A stretch of 64,000 nt of DNA from DASSBG01 sp963800395 (GTDB taxonomy: Bacteria; Pseudomonadota; Gammaproteobacteria; Xanthomonadales; Rhodanobacteraceae), in assembly GCA_963800395.1 (NCBI GenBank), contig CAWDBD010000014.1, positions 310,001-374,000 on the forward strand. Reading direction: 5' to 3'. A program made the translations under genes and the position numbers. Each line of letters begins with the position of its first letter. Within the stretch, counting starts at the first letter, position 1. This document shows positions 52,236-62,002 of the stretch, in pieces. The notes under the pieces are model-generated. The model searched no databases. It saw only the letters and a program-made list of their open reading frames with translations, and was not told the DNA's origin.

Positions 52236-54630
52236 TTGGCCAAGAACGAACAGGAAACGCGCTTTCACCTCATTGACCCGGTGTTGCGTGACAAAGGCTA
52301 CGACGAGCATCGCTGGCTGAAGTGCGAGACCCCGGCGCCGGTTGAACCCACTGGCAATCGCGGCAGTCGTCGGCGCGGAGGCGGTCGTACCGACTATCTG
52401 TTGTGCATCCAGCCGGCGGGTGAGTCGGCGGCGTTTCCCATTGCCGTACTTGAAGCCAAGCCCGAAACGGCGGATCCGCTCACCGGCATGCAGCAGGCGC
52501 GCAACTACGCGGAATGCAAGCGTTTCGCGCTGCGCTACGTATTTTCCAGCAATGGCCATCGCTTCGGTGAGTTTGATATCGGAACGCAGCGGCCCGATGG
52601 CCCATTTCCGATGAATCGGTTTCCGGCGCGCGCGGAACTTACGCACCGATACGAACAAGACAGCGGGATCGCGCTCGCTGCCGCACAATCGAAAATTCTG
52701 TTCCAGTTAGACAGCCCCGCCTACAACAAGCCGCGCTATTACCAGGACGCCGCGATTCGCGCCGCATTCGAGAATCTTGCGCTGCGAGCAGGCCGCCAAG
52801 CCGGCGCGTGTGCTACTGAGTCTGGCCACTGGGGCCGGCAAGACGGTGATCGCCGCCAACCTGCTGTGGCGTCTGCATGAGGCGGGTCGACTGGTGAAGC
52901 CGGCGCTTTTTCTGTGTGATCGTGACGAATTGCGCGAGCAGGCCTACGCCACCCTCAGCGCCGTGTTCGGCGGCGCCGCGCGCATCGTCAGGAGCGCACG
53001 CGACGGCAATGCGGCGGCCAATGCCAAGGTGCATATTGCCACCTACCAGACCCTTGGACTGGATGACGAGGGCGAAGACCATGCCAGTTTTCTCAGCCAG
53101 CACTACGGCGAGGACGCGTTCTCGGTCATCGTCATCGACGAATGCCATCGCTCAGCCTGGGGGCGCTGGTCGGAAGTCCTGACGCGCAACCCATCGGCCA
53201 TCCAGATCGGCCTGACCGCCACGCCGCGCAAATTGGAAGCGCCCAGGCGTGCGGCCAATACAGCAACCGAAGATGATGCCATTACCGCACACAACATCAA
53301 TTATTTCGGCGAGCCGGTGTACGAGTATGGATTGATACAGGCGCAGGAAGACGGTTATCTGGCGGCCTGCGAGGTGGTACGTCTGAAACCCGACAGCGAC
53401 TGGAAGAGCTACAGCCGCGATCAGGTTCTGGCCATGCAGCCGGTTGACGCGCGCACCGGCGCGCCGATGACTGCCGAGCAGCTCAAGGCCGAATACGCCG
53501 CCAAAACCTTCGACGATGACATTCTGTTTCCGGCGCGCATCCATGCCATGTGCCAGGACCTCTTTGAACGCCTGTGCCAGCATGGCGGGCCGGAGCAGAA
53601 GCTGATCATCTTCTGCAACCGAGATGCCCATGCCGACCGCGTGGCGCTGGAGATGCAGCGCCTGTATGCCGACTGGTGCCAGGCTCAGGGGCAGGTACCG
53701 AAAGACAAATACGCCTTCAAGTGCACCGCCACCGGCGGCAGCGAGCTGATCGAATCCATGCGCGGTTCCGGTGAGCGCTGCTTCATTGCCTGCACGGTGG
53801 ACCTGCTGGCCACCGGCGTGGATATCGAGCGCCTCAATGCGGTGGTGTTTTTCCGCTACCTGGAATCCCCGATCACCTTCTACCAGATGGTCGGGCGCGG
53901 CACCCGCATCGACGAGCCAACGCGCAAGTACAAGTTCTGGCTGTACGACTACACCGGCGTCACCGCCTTGTTCGGTACCGGGTTCATCAGCAAGCCCAGG
54001 CGGGCGCGCATCCGCCGCACGGGTGGCGATGATGACGGCAGTGGCAATGGCGAGCCACCGCCGTTGCCCGAAACCAGACGCGGCGATCCGGTAACGGTTG
54101 GCGATGAAGCCCGCTTCATCGTGCAGCATCGCGACGGCCACGACGTGCTGGTGCCCGTAGACGAATACCGCCGCGGCATGATCAAGCGTGTGCTGGGCGA
54201 GGCCGCCAGCCTGGAAGACTTTCGTGCTCTTTGGGTAGAGACGCAAAAGCGCCGCGCGCTGATCCAGCACCTGCTGGGCGCGCACTACTCGCCCGATACC
54301 GTGCGCGAACTGATGGGCATGGTCGAGTGCGACCACTACGACCTGATCGCACACTTCGGCTACCGCTCAAACGCACTGCGCCGCGAGCAGCGTGGCCGGG
54401 CCTATCTGGAGGCCAACAATGACTGGCTGGCATCACTGGATCCGCCTGCCGCCACCGTGCTGCGCGGACTCGGCCAGCAGTTCGGCGCCGGCGGCACCGA
54501 CGCCATCGAGTCGGCGCAGTTCTGGCAGGTGCCCGCGATCCGCCACGCCGGCGGCATCGAAGCCCTGGCGGCGCTGGGCAAGGTCAACGACGTGATGCAG
54601 AACGCCAAGATGAGGTTGTTTGGGGTATGA
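52236..54630 (+). pseudogene. hsdR: type I restriction enzyme R subunit, frame broken once
   Basis: Motor-nuclease subunit. N-terminal nuclease domain (FHLIDPVLRDKGYDEHRWL; TDYLLCIQ...FPIAVLEAKPE, a PD-(D/E)xK core), then SF2 helicase motifs LATGAGKTVIAAN, IDECHRS, TGVDIERLNAVVFFR and QMVGRGTRID, and an EcoEI-like C-terminal domain. The frame breaks near 52782: removing one T in AATCTTGCG gives ...AAFENLRCEQAAKPARVLL. TTG 52236 has AGGAG 5 nt upstream. Repaired length about 798 residues. It overlaps hsdS by 4 bp. Confidence 0.88.
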
Positions 54631-55956
54631 GAAGGAAGCGTCGAAATGTCCTAGCGCGCACTGAGCGCGGGTCCGTTAATTTGGAGTCGGCGGACCTTCC
54701 GTCCACTACGCTTCTTCCGCGTCAAGTTGAATGGAAAGGTGTTAGTAAGCCTCGCTCTTTGGGTGACCTATGCGAAAGATCAATCCGCAGGATCGATCCA
54801 CGACGGAATCCGGAATCCGGAATCCGAGATTACGTACATCGATATTTCTGCGGTCGATAACAAGGCCAAACGTATTGTTTCGCCACAACGAGTGCGCGGG
54901 GGAAGCGCTTCGGTTCGGGCGCGCCAGGTTATTCAGGCGGGAGATGTGTTGGTGTCCACAACGCGGCCCAGCCTCAACGCAGTCGCCTTGGTACCGGACA
55001 TGTACGACGCGCAAGTGTGCAGTACTGGGTTTTCCGTCTTGCGATGCGGCCGCGAACTTGATTCCGCGTATTTGTTTTCATTCGTTCAATCCTCGCGGTT
55101 CGTCGAAGCCTTGGCGGATCTAGTAAAGGGCGCCCTCTATCCCGCTGTGACAGACAAGCAAGTGTTTGCGCAAGAGATTCCTTGGGTGCCTCTCGCAGCC
55201 CAGAGGCGCATCGCCGCCCGCCTGAAAGCTCAACTCGCTGCCGCCGAACAGGCCCGACAAGCGGCGCAGGCGCAGACGGCGGAGCTCGCCGCATTGCGCC
55301 AGGCGATTTACCGCGATGCGTTCTCGGGCGTGGTTCCGGTGGCTGTGCCGCCGCATCTCGAAGCGGAGCCTGCCGGCTGGCACTGGAAAAACCTGGGCGA
55401 CATGGCGCGACTGGAAAGTGGCCACACACCCAGCCGCTCGCGCGCCGACTGGTGGGGCGGTGATGTTTCATGGCTGTCGCTTACCGAAATCCGTGCACTT
55501 GATGGCTGTTGGGTGGAGCGGACTGAACTGCGCACCAATCCAGAGGGTATTGCGAACTCGTCTGCACGCATTTTGCCGCGCGGCACCGTGTGTTTTTCCC
55601 GCACCGCATCGGTCGGCTTCGTGGTGATCATGGCCAGGCCAATGGCGACCAGTCAGGATTTGGCGAACTGGGTGTGCGGGGACGCACTTGATCCCGAGTT
55701 TCTGATGCATGCGCTGATCCGCGCACGCCACGAATTGCGCGCCATGGCCACCGGTGCCACGCACAAGACGATCTACATGCCGGCGCTCAAGTCGTTTCAT
55801 CTATGTTCGCCGGACAAGGCCGAACAAAAACGCATTGTGTCCCGGCTCAAGCAGCAGCTTGCAAGCGTGGACACCATGCAGGTCGGCCTCACTGCTCGGC
55901 TCGCCGATATCGAGGCACTGCCCGCGCGCCTGCTGGCGCAGGCGTTCGAGCCGTGA
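54627..55956 (+). pseudogene. hsdS: type I restriction-modification specificity subunit, off by a heptamer
   Basis: DNA-recognition subunit with two target-recognition domains (about residues 35-190 and 245-400) separated by a helical spacer (QRRIAARLKAQLAAAEQARQA...). ATG 54627 opens ...PRSLGDLCERSIRRIDPRRNPES and then stops at 54860; the rest (EITYIDISAVDNKAKRIVSPQRV...) is in another frame. Three GGAATCC copies (54805-54825) cause the shift: two copies would restore one open frame of 440 residues. GC is lower here (about 50-55%) than around, a sign of transfer. Confidence 0.88.
54805..54825 (+). repeat. (GGAATCC)x3 heptamer in hsdS
   Basis: Three perfect tandem copies inside the first recognition domain. 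As 7 is not a multiple of 3, each gain or loss of a copy changes the reading frame; the present count is out of frame. Confidence 0.92.
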
Positions 55957-56011
55957 CAAGCCCTGTTGGGCGCGCTAGACTAGAATGGCAAAGATTGCCA
56001 AAGAGGTCGCC

Positions 56012-56254
56012 ATGTCCGCCACCATGAACATTTCCCTGTCCGAACCGCTCAAGCGCTTTGTCGATCATCAGGTGCGTGAAGGCGGGTTTTCCGGTACCTC
56101 GGACTACGTGCGTGAGCTGATCCGCAAGGACCGAGACGTGGCCAAACTGCGTGCGATGCTGCTGGAGGGCTTGAACTCCGGGCCTGCCGAGCCGGTGGAT
56201 GACGCGTGGTTCGATCGCATGCGCCAGCGCGCGCGTGACCGTGCCGCCAAGTGA
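56012..56254 (+). CDS. ParD-like antitoxin
   Basis: An 80-residue ribbon-helix-helix antitoxin: MNISLSEPLKRFVDHQVREGGFSGTSDYVRELIRKD is the DNA-binding part and the acidic end binds the toxin. ATG 56012 has AAGAGG upstream; ATG 55985 would add nine residues. It overlaps the toxin gene by 4 bp (GTGA) and lies between hsdS and hsdM. Confidence 0.88.
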   Translation: MSATMNISLSEPLKRFVDHQVREGGFSGTSDYVRELIRKDRDVAKLRAMLLEGLNSGPAEPVDDAWFDRMRQRARDRAAK

Positions 56255-56580
56255 GGGCTTGCCGTGTTGTCCTGCGTCCGCGAGCACGTGCGGAGATGGA
56301 CGCGGCGGCAGCCTGGTATGCGGAGCAAGGCGGGCTGGCACTGGAACAGCGCTTCGTGGATGCCTTGTCTGTGGCGTTCACGCATATTTCCCGCCATCCG
56401 GCCAGCGGCAACAGCGTGCAAGGCATGTCCCTGGGTGTGGATACCTTGCGGTTCTGGCCGGTGAAAAAATTCCCGTACCTGATTTTTTATCTGCAACATG
56501 ACGAGAATGTGGATGTATGGCGTGTGCTGCACGCCGAGCGCGACATTCCGGCATCGCTGCGTGCCGGGGTGACTGGCTGA
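56251..56580 (+). CDS. ParE/RelE-superfamily toxin
   Basis: A 109-residue toxin starting at GTG 56251: VVLRPRARAEMDAAAAWYAEQGG...RFVDAL, FWPVKKFPYLIFYLQ and VWRVLHAERD are ParE-type motifs. ParE toxins poison gyrase; which target this one has is not shown. Its stop overlaps the hsdM ATG, so translation of toxin and methylase is coupled. Confidence 0.87.
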   Translation: MRACRVVLRPRARAEMDAAAAWYAEQGGLALEQRFVDALSVAFTHISRHPASGNSVQGMSLGVDTLRFWPVKKFPYLIFYLQHDENVDVWRVLHAERDIPASLRAGVTG

Positions 56581-58508
56581 TGGCCGAATCCGCTACTCGA
56601 AGCAAAGGCAAAGCGCCGCGCACGATTGGCTCCACCCAATCGTTGTCGGCTTTCGTCAAGGGCGTATGCGACATTATGCGCCGCTCCAACTGCGCCAGCG
56701 CCTTGCAGTATGTGCCGGAGCTGACCTGGATTCTGTTTTTGCGCATTCTCGACGCACAGGAAGACCGGGCGCGCTTGGAGGCTGAAGCGCAGGGCAGGTC
56801 ATTTGTCCCTGCATTGAAGCCGCCGTACCGCTGGAAGGACTGGGCCGCGCCCTGGCGTGAAGGCGACGACGCGGCGCGTACACCCGAGGGCAAGCCCCGT
56901 GGCTGGAAGCGGCATGAGCTTGCCGGGCGCGTGGGTGGTCTGATTGGGTTCATCAACCAGGACTTGCTGCCCGCCCTGCACGGTCTGGACGTCATGCCCG
57001 ATGGTCGACCCAATCCGTCGGCAGCGCCAAGGCAGCGCATTGTCGGGCGCATCATGACGGCGGTCGAGCGCGTGCGTGTGGACGATGAGACCAATCTGGC
57101 CGACATTCTCGACCGCATCGACGAAATCAATATCGACCAGATCAACGACACCCATTTTTTCACTCTGTCGCAGGTGTACGAAGATCTGCTGCTGAAAATG
57201 GGTGAGAAGAATTCCGATGGTGGCCAGTTTTTCACGCCGCGCGAGGTCATCCGCGCCATGGTGCGAACGGTCAATCCGCAACCGGGCAATACCGTCTACG
57301 ACCCGTGCTGTGGTACCGGCGGTTTTCTGGCGCAAGCCTATGACCTGATGGCGCACGAGCTAGGTGCGCATGCTTCCGCCACCGATCTGGAACAGCTGAA
57401 GCAGCACAGTTTCTTCGGACGTGAAAAGGAGAATCTGGTCTTTCCGATTGCGCTGGCCAATCTGGTGCTGCACGGTATCGATCAGCCCAATCTGTGGCAC
57501 GGCAACAGCCTGACAGGCGTGCCGACCTACGACGCCCTGTTTACCCATGCTCCGGACACCTTTGATGTGGTGCTGACCAACCCGCCGTTTGGTGGCAAGG
57601 AGGGCAAGGCCGCCCAGAAGCACTTCGCGTTCCAGACCGGCGCCACCCAGGTGTTGTTTCTGCAGCATGTGCTGGCCAGCCTGAAACCTGCGCAGGGCGG
57701 CATGCCGGGCGGGGTGTGTGGCATCGTGCTGGACGAAGGCTTGCTGTTTCGTACCAACGAGAGTGCCTTTGTCGATACCAAGCGCAAACTGCTGGACGAG
57801 TGCGAACTGTGGTGCGTGCTCAGCTTGCCGGGTGGCGTTTTTTCCACCGCTGGTGCCGGGGTCAAGACCAACTTGCTGTTTTTCACCAAAGGCAAGAAGA
57901 CCGAACGCATCTGGTACTACGATTTGTCGCATGTGAAGGTCGGTAAGAAGTCGCCCATGGGCCTGGCACATTTCGGTTGGGGGCCGCAGGGCGAGGTGCT
58001 GGAGGACACGGCCTTGCCGGCGTCGCTGCTCGGGGACTGGCGGGAACGGGAAGGTAATGCCGAGAAGCCATTCCCTACCTTTGCCCGTCTTTTGGCCGAG
58101 CACGGAACCTCAGCTGCGGAGAGCGATTTTTCGTGGACTGTGGACTTCCGTGCGCGCCGGGGCGAAGCGCATGAGGCCATGGCGCCCTACTTGGCCGAAG
58201 TGGAGCGCCTGCGCGAGGCATTGCTGCGGCAAAAGGAAAAGTACGCTCGCTTGCGACGGTCCAAGGGCAAAGCGGATGGCTTGAAGGTCTTGCGCACGAA
58301 GCAGAAAGCCACGGAAAAGGAGATCCGTGCTGCGCAGGCCAAGGCTGATGCCATCGACGCGGCGACTTATGATCTCAAGGCGGTCAACCCGCGCATTCGC
58401 GATGAGCGTGATCAGCGCGCGCCAGCGGAAGTGCTTGAATCCATCGCTAAGCATGGTAGTGATGTAGATGAAGCGCTGAAAAAATTGCGCAGATTGCTCG
58501 GTGGCTAG
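56580..58508 (+). CDS. hsdM: type I DNA methyltransferase subunit
   Basis: A 642-residue N6-adenine methyltransferase. N-terminal HsdM helical domain (ALQYVPELTWILFLRILDAQED), SAM motif VYDPCCGTGGFLAQAYDL, catalytic motif IV VVLTNPPFGGKEG, and an extended C-terminal region with a Lys/Arg/Glu coiled coil. The frame is intact, so host methylation could continue only if a working specificity subunit is present. The stop codon TAG (58506-58508) lies within the first four bases of the MITE-like element. Confidence 0.93.
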   Translation: MAESATRSKGKAPRTIGSTQSLSAFVKGVCDIMRRSNCASALQYVPELTWILFLRILDAQEDRARLEAEAQGRSFVPALKPPYRWKDWAAPWREGDDAARTPEGKPRGWKRHELAGRVGGLIGFINQDLLPALHGLDVMPDGRPNPSAAPRQRIVGRIMTAVERVRVDDETNLADILDRIDEINIDQINDTHFFTLSQVYEDLLLKMGEKNSDGGQFFTPREVIRAMVRTVNPQPGNTVYDPCCGTGGFLAQAYDLMAHELGAHASATDLEQLKQHSFFGREKENLVFPIALANLVLHGIDQPNLWHGNSLTGVPTYDALFTHAPDTFDVVLTNPPFGGKEGKAAQKHFAFQTGATQVLFLQHVLASLKPAQGGMPGGVCGIVLDEGLLFRTNESAFVDTKRKLLDECELWCVLSLPGGVFSTAGAGVKTNLLFFTKGKKTERIWYYDLSHVKVGKKSPMGLAHFGWGPQGEVLEDTALPASLLGDWREREGNAEKPFPTFARLLAEHGTSAAESDFSWTVDFRARRGEAHEAMAPYLAEVERLREALLRQKEKYARLRRSKGKADGLKVLRTKQKATEKEIRAAQAKADAIDAATYDLKAVNPRIRDERDQRAPAEVLESIAKHGSDVDEALKKLRRLLGG

Positions 58509-58688
58509 CCCGCATTAATCACCAGCGTTCGTCGCGAGCCGGTAAAAGGTCATGTCCGGCGTGGGTGTCGCGACCGAGCAGTGCGTAGGCGTAGCCGATA
58601 CTACGTCGCGCGCTGCGACCGAGCAAAAGCCGCGCCGGGCGTGTTATTGGGCCGGCGCAGTAGAAGGTTGGTGAATAGTGCGGGCTAG
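58505..58688. mobile_element. 184-bp MITE-like element, copy 2
   Basis: Ends CTAGCCCGCATTAATCACCA and TGGTGAATAGTGCGGGCTAG are inverted repeats (18 of 20) related to those of copy 1 at 38562-38745. Length is the same, and inner end sequences (TCGTCGCGAG; GCAG-AGAAGGTT type) are similar, while the middles differ. It separates hsdM from radA. Confidence 0.8.
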
Positions 58689-58702
58689 GAGGCAAGCGTC
58701 TG

Positions 58703-60092
58703 ATGAGCAAAGCGAAAACAGCCTATGTGTGCGGGGATTGCGGCGCCGAGTACGCCAAATGGCAGGGCTCGTGTACGGCCTGCGGGGCCTGGGACACGCT
58801 CACCCGCGTGGTGCTGGAGCAGGCCAGTCGTGACGGCAAGCCCTCGGTTGGTGCGCAGCGTTCCAGTTACGCCGGCAATGCGGCGGGCCATCCCGAAGTA
58901 ACCGCGCTGACCGAGGTCGACCTGAGTGCCGACACTCGCAGCCTGACCGGCATCGGCGAGCTGGATCGGGTTCTGGGTGGCGGTCTGGTACAGGGCTCGG
59001 TGGTGTTGATCGGCGGCGATCCGGGCATCGGCAAATCCACCCTGTTGCTGCAGGTGCTCGGGCTGCTCGGTGAGCGCCTGCCCGGCCTGTATGTCACGGG
59101 CGAGGAATCGCTGGCCCAGGTGGCCGCGCGGGGACAGCGCCTGGGGCTGGACCTGGGGCCCATCAGGGCGCTGGCGGAAACCTGCGTCGAGCGCATTCTG
59201 GCGCAGGCGGTGGACAAGCAGCCGAAGGTGCTGGTGATCGACTCCATCCAGACCATCTGGACCGAGCTGCTGAGCGCCGCCCCCGGATCGGTCAGCCAGG
59301 TGCGCGAGAGTGCCGCCAAGCTGACCCGCTTCGCCAAGGAGACCGGCACCAGCGTGCTGCTGGTCGGCCATGTAACCAAGGAAGGCGGCATTGCCGGGCC
59401 GCGGGTGCTGGAACACATGGTGGATGCGGTGCTGTATTTCGAGGGCGAATCGGGTTCGCGCTTCCGCGTGCTGCGGGCATTCAAGAACCGCTTCGGCGCG
59501 GTCAACGAACTGGGCGTGTTCGCAATGTCGGACAAGGGCCTGAAGGAGGTGCCCAACCCGTCGGCAATCTTCCTGTCTGGCCACAGCGAGCCCACCTCGG
59601 GCAGCGCCATCATGGTCACCCGCGAGGGTACCCGGCCGCTGCTGGTGGAAGTGCAGGCGCTGGTCGACCAGTCCAGCCTGGGCAATCCGCGTCGGGTGGC
59701 CCTGGGCCTGGAGCAGAACCGCCTGGCCATGTTGCTGGCAGTACTTCACCGGCACGGCGGCGTCGCTGCCTATGACCAGGATGTGTTCGTCAACGTGGTC
59801 GGCGGCATCCGCGTGCAGGAGACCGCTGCCGATCTGCCCGTGTTGCTGGCGGTACAGTCAAGCCTGCGTGATCGGCCACTGCCGGACAAGACCGTGGCCT
59901 TCGGCGAGGTTGGTCTGTCCGGGGAAATCCGCCCGGTCCCCAATGGCGAAGAACGACTCAAGGAGGCTGCCCATCACGGGTTTCGCCGCGCCATCGTGCC
60001 GCGCGCCAATGCACCGAAGAAGGCGCGCCTTGGCGAACTGGAAATCGTGGCCGTGGACCGCCTGCCGAGGCCCTGGATGCTGCTGGCTGATC
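58703..60092 (+). pseudogene. radA: DNA repair protein RadA, frame broken at the last codons
   Basis: Helicase of recombination repair (about 462 residues when repaired): zinc finger YVCGDCGAEYAKWQGSCTACGAW, Walker A GGDPGIGKSTLLLQ, the RadA-specific FKNRFGAVNELGVF, and a Lon-like C-terminal domain. Near 60067 one G seems lost; the other frame gives AEALDAAG and a stop at 60090-60092, the usual RadA end. Unrepaired, the frame runs on to 60241. AGGAGG 10 nt before ATG 58703 comes partly from the MITE end. Confidence 0.9.
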
Positions 60093-60237
60093 CACTTTCT
60101 GCGCCCACTTGTACTTCGCCCTTCCGTACAGACCCGCAAGCGCATGCAACAGACCGCTCCACGCGCGATGCCAGGCATCCGTTGCCCGCACCTGAGCGCT
60201 GTGTAACCCCGAGACGCGGGCTTCGCCAATACCGTGG

Positions 60238-61348
60238 TTAACTTCGGTGATGGTGGTGCCATTTCCTGCCCGAATGCTCCGCTGCGGATGTGCCTGATGA
60301 AGTGCTGGCTTCGCGTACCAGAAGGTCGGGGCGCTGGAAATGGATGTAGTGTCCGCTGCCGCTGGCGATGATCCGGCGGCTGTTCCGGACAGGCGCAGCA
60401 GACCCTGCTGATTGGCGTCGTGAATCCGCATACCCGCGGGCATAGTCGCTCGCGGACACGGTGCCCGGCAGGTGCCTGGCGAACCGGGTGCGGATCGCGG
60501 GAAAGCACCAGCAGCGGCAGCGCCCCGAATGAACCGAACCGGTTCACCTCGCTCAGGGTTTTCGACCAGCCGGCGCTTTCGCGTCGATAGGCGCTCACGT
60601 AGGAGGGCTTGCAGGCATCGGCCCGCCACAAGTCGGCGGTGGCCTCGAACCCCGGCGGTGGCGTGTCGCACTGGCCCATCAGTCGCGGGATGCCCAGCGC
60701 GATGGACGCCTGGAACACAGCCACTGCCAGGGCGCCGTGATGGTTTGCTGCAATGATGGATGCCGGCATGTTGCGTTTTTCGGACACCGAGGTGGCATCC
60801 ACCAGCACCAGTCCTGCAATCTGCTTCGGAAAGCGGCCCGCATAGTCGCGCGCGTACAGACCGCCAGCCGAGTGCCCCATGAGAACAAGCGGGCCGTCGA
60901 TGCCGGCCTGCTCGAGCAATCCGTGCAGGCGGCCGGCGATCGCGTCCGCGACCATCGGGCCGCCGGGGGCGTCGCTCCAGCCCAGACCGGCCCGGTCATA
61001 CGCGCACACGCGTGTCAGCCGCGACAGCGGTGTCTGCACCTTTCCCCAGACCAGAAAGCTCTCGGCCCTGCCCGAGACAAGCACCACGGTGGGTGAACCG
61101 CTGCCGATGCAGTACAGATGCATGCGACGGCCCTCAACCGTGTAGAACTTGCCGGGTGGTGGGGTCGCACTCCGCAGGTGGCGCAGCGCCAGCGAGTTGT
61201 AGGTCGCGCCGGATACGGCCAGGAGCGCGATCAGCCCCATCAGCCCGGTCAGTCCGCGCCGCAGTACGCGCCATCCGTGCCAACGGGATCGCGCCGGCAC
61301 CTGCCTGTCAGCGGTCGGACCACGATGTTCCGGCTCGTGGCTGCTCAT
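60238..61348 (-). pseudogene. membrane-anchored alpha/beta-hydrolase, several frame breaks
   Basis: The intact first 280 residues show an N-terminal helix (LTGLMGLIALLAVSGATY), VVLVSGRAESFLVW, the elbow LVLMGHSAGGLYARDYAGRFP and LPLLVLSRDP. After about 60500 the family pattern continues only by changing frame up to three times (MRIHDANQQGLLRLSG, then NSRRIIASGSGHYIHFQRPDLLV, then HFIRHIRSG). The catalytic His is in SGHYIHF. Its end is uncertain; 60238 is the stop in the frame of the His motif. Either clustered sequence errors or a decaying gene. Confidence 0.7.
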
Positions 61349-61851
61349 CGCGAGTGACTTGCGTCGAGATTCACGCTATAGATCAGCGCGTTGATCTTCC
61401 AGCCACTGGCCGTGTTGACCAGTTGCCAGGTCTCGCTGCCGTGGTTGTTGATCCTGCCGTCCTGCAAAAAATCGAAATCGAAATACACCGAGGCAACCGC
61501 ACCGTTGCTGCGGATGTGCATGTTGGAGAACTTTTCCTGCATGTGTCCGGGGTAACTGACGACCGCATCAATGAATTGAGCTGGTGAGCCCGGCTTGACG
61601 CGTGGCGCCCGAGGATGTGCTGCCTGCATGGCACGATAGGAAGCGGTGTCCAGAACGGCGATCCATGACGTGTGCCCGGGCAGGAACAGATTCTCCAGCG
61701 TTGCGCGATCCCTGGTCACCACCGCCTTCTGGAATTTCTCTGTCACCTGCCGGATCGCAGTGGTGTCATTTTCAGGTTGTGTTGCGGATGCTGCGCAGCT
61801 CAGCGTGGCCAGTGTCACCAGTAGCAGCATGCGCGAAATTGGCTCAGACAT
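61345..61851 (-). CDS. secreted NTF2/SnoaL-like protein
   Basis: A 168-residue protein with a signal peptide (SRMLLLVTLATLSCAASA) and an NTF2-like cone fold: TAIRQVTEKFQKAVVTRDRATLENLFLPGHTSWIAV, ending VNTASGWKINALIYSVN. Such domains bind small ligands or act as lumazine-like enzymes; no function can be given. The stop overlaps the hydrolase ATG downstream. Confidence 0.78.
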   Translation of the reverse strand: MSEPISRMLLLVTLATLSCAASATQPENDTTAIRQVTEKFQKAVVTRDRATLENLFLPGHTSWIAVLDTASYRAMQAAHPRAPRVKPGSPAQFIDAVVSYPGHMQEKFSNMHIRSNGAVASVYFDFDFLQDGRINNHGSETWQLVNTASGWKINALIYSVNLDASHSR

Positions 61852-62002
61852 GATGGATTCCCGGAAGAGGGCCATTGGAGGCCGGTGCCCCAAACCATAG
61901 GGGATGCGGCCGCCGTCGGGACGCAGGCTGCGGTGAGCCGGTGGATCGGTGCGGCAAGTCGTTGCTGCAGATGCGTGACCGCAGGCAGGGAAGCCGGTTT
62001 GC

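Noticed and set aside
54590..54640. Replication or phage attachment site at the hsdR-hsdS junction
   Set aside because: Only an ordinary 4-bp gene overlap is present; no repeat or integrase supports it.
60093..60241. Extended RadA C-terminus
   Set aside because: RadA normally ends just after the Lon-like domain; the extra residues are unlike the family and come from reading past a frame break.
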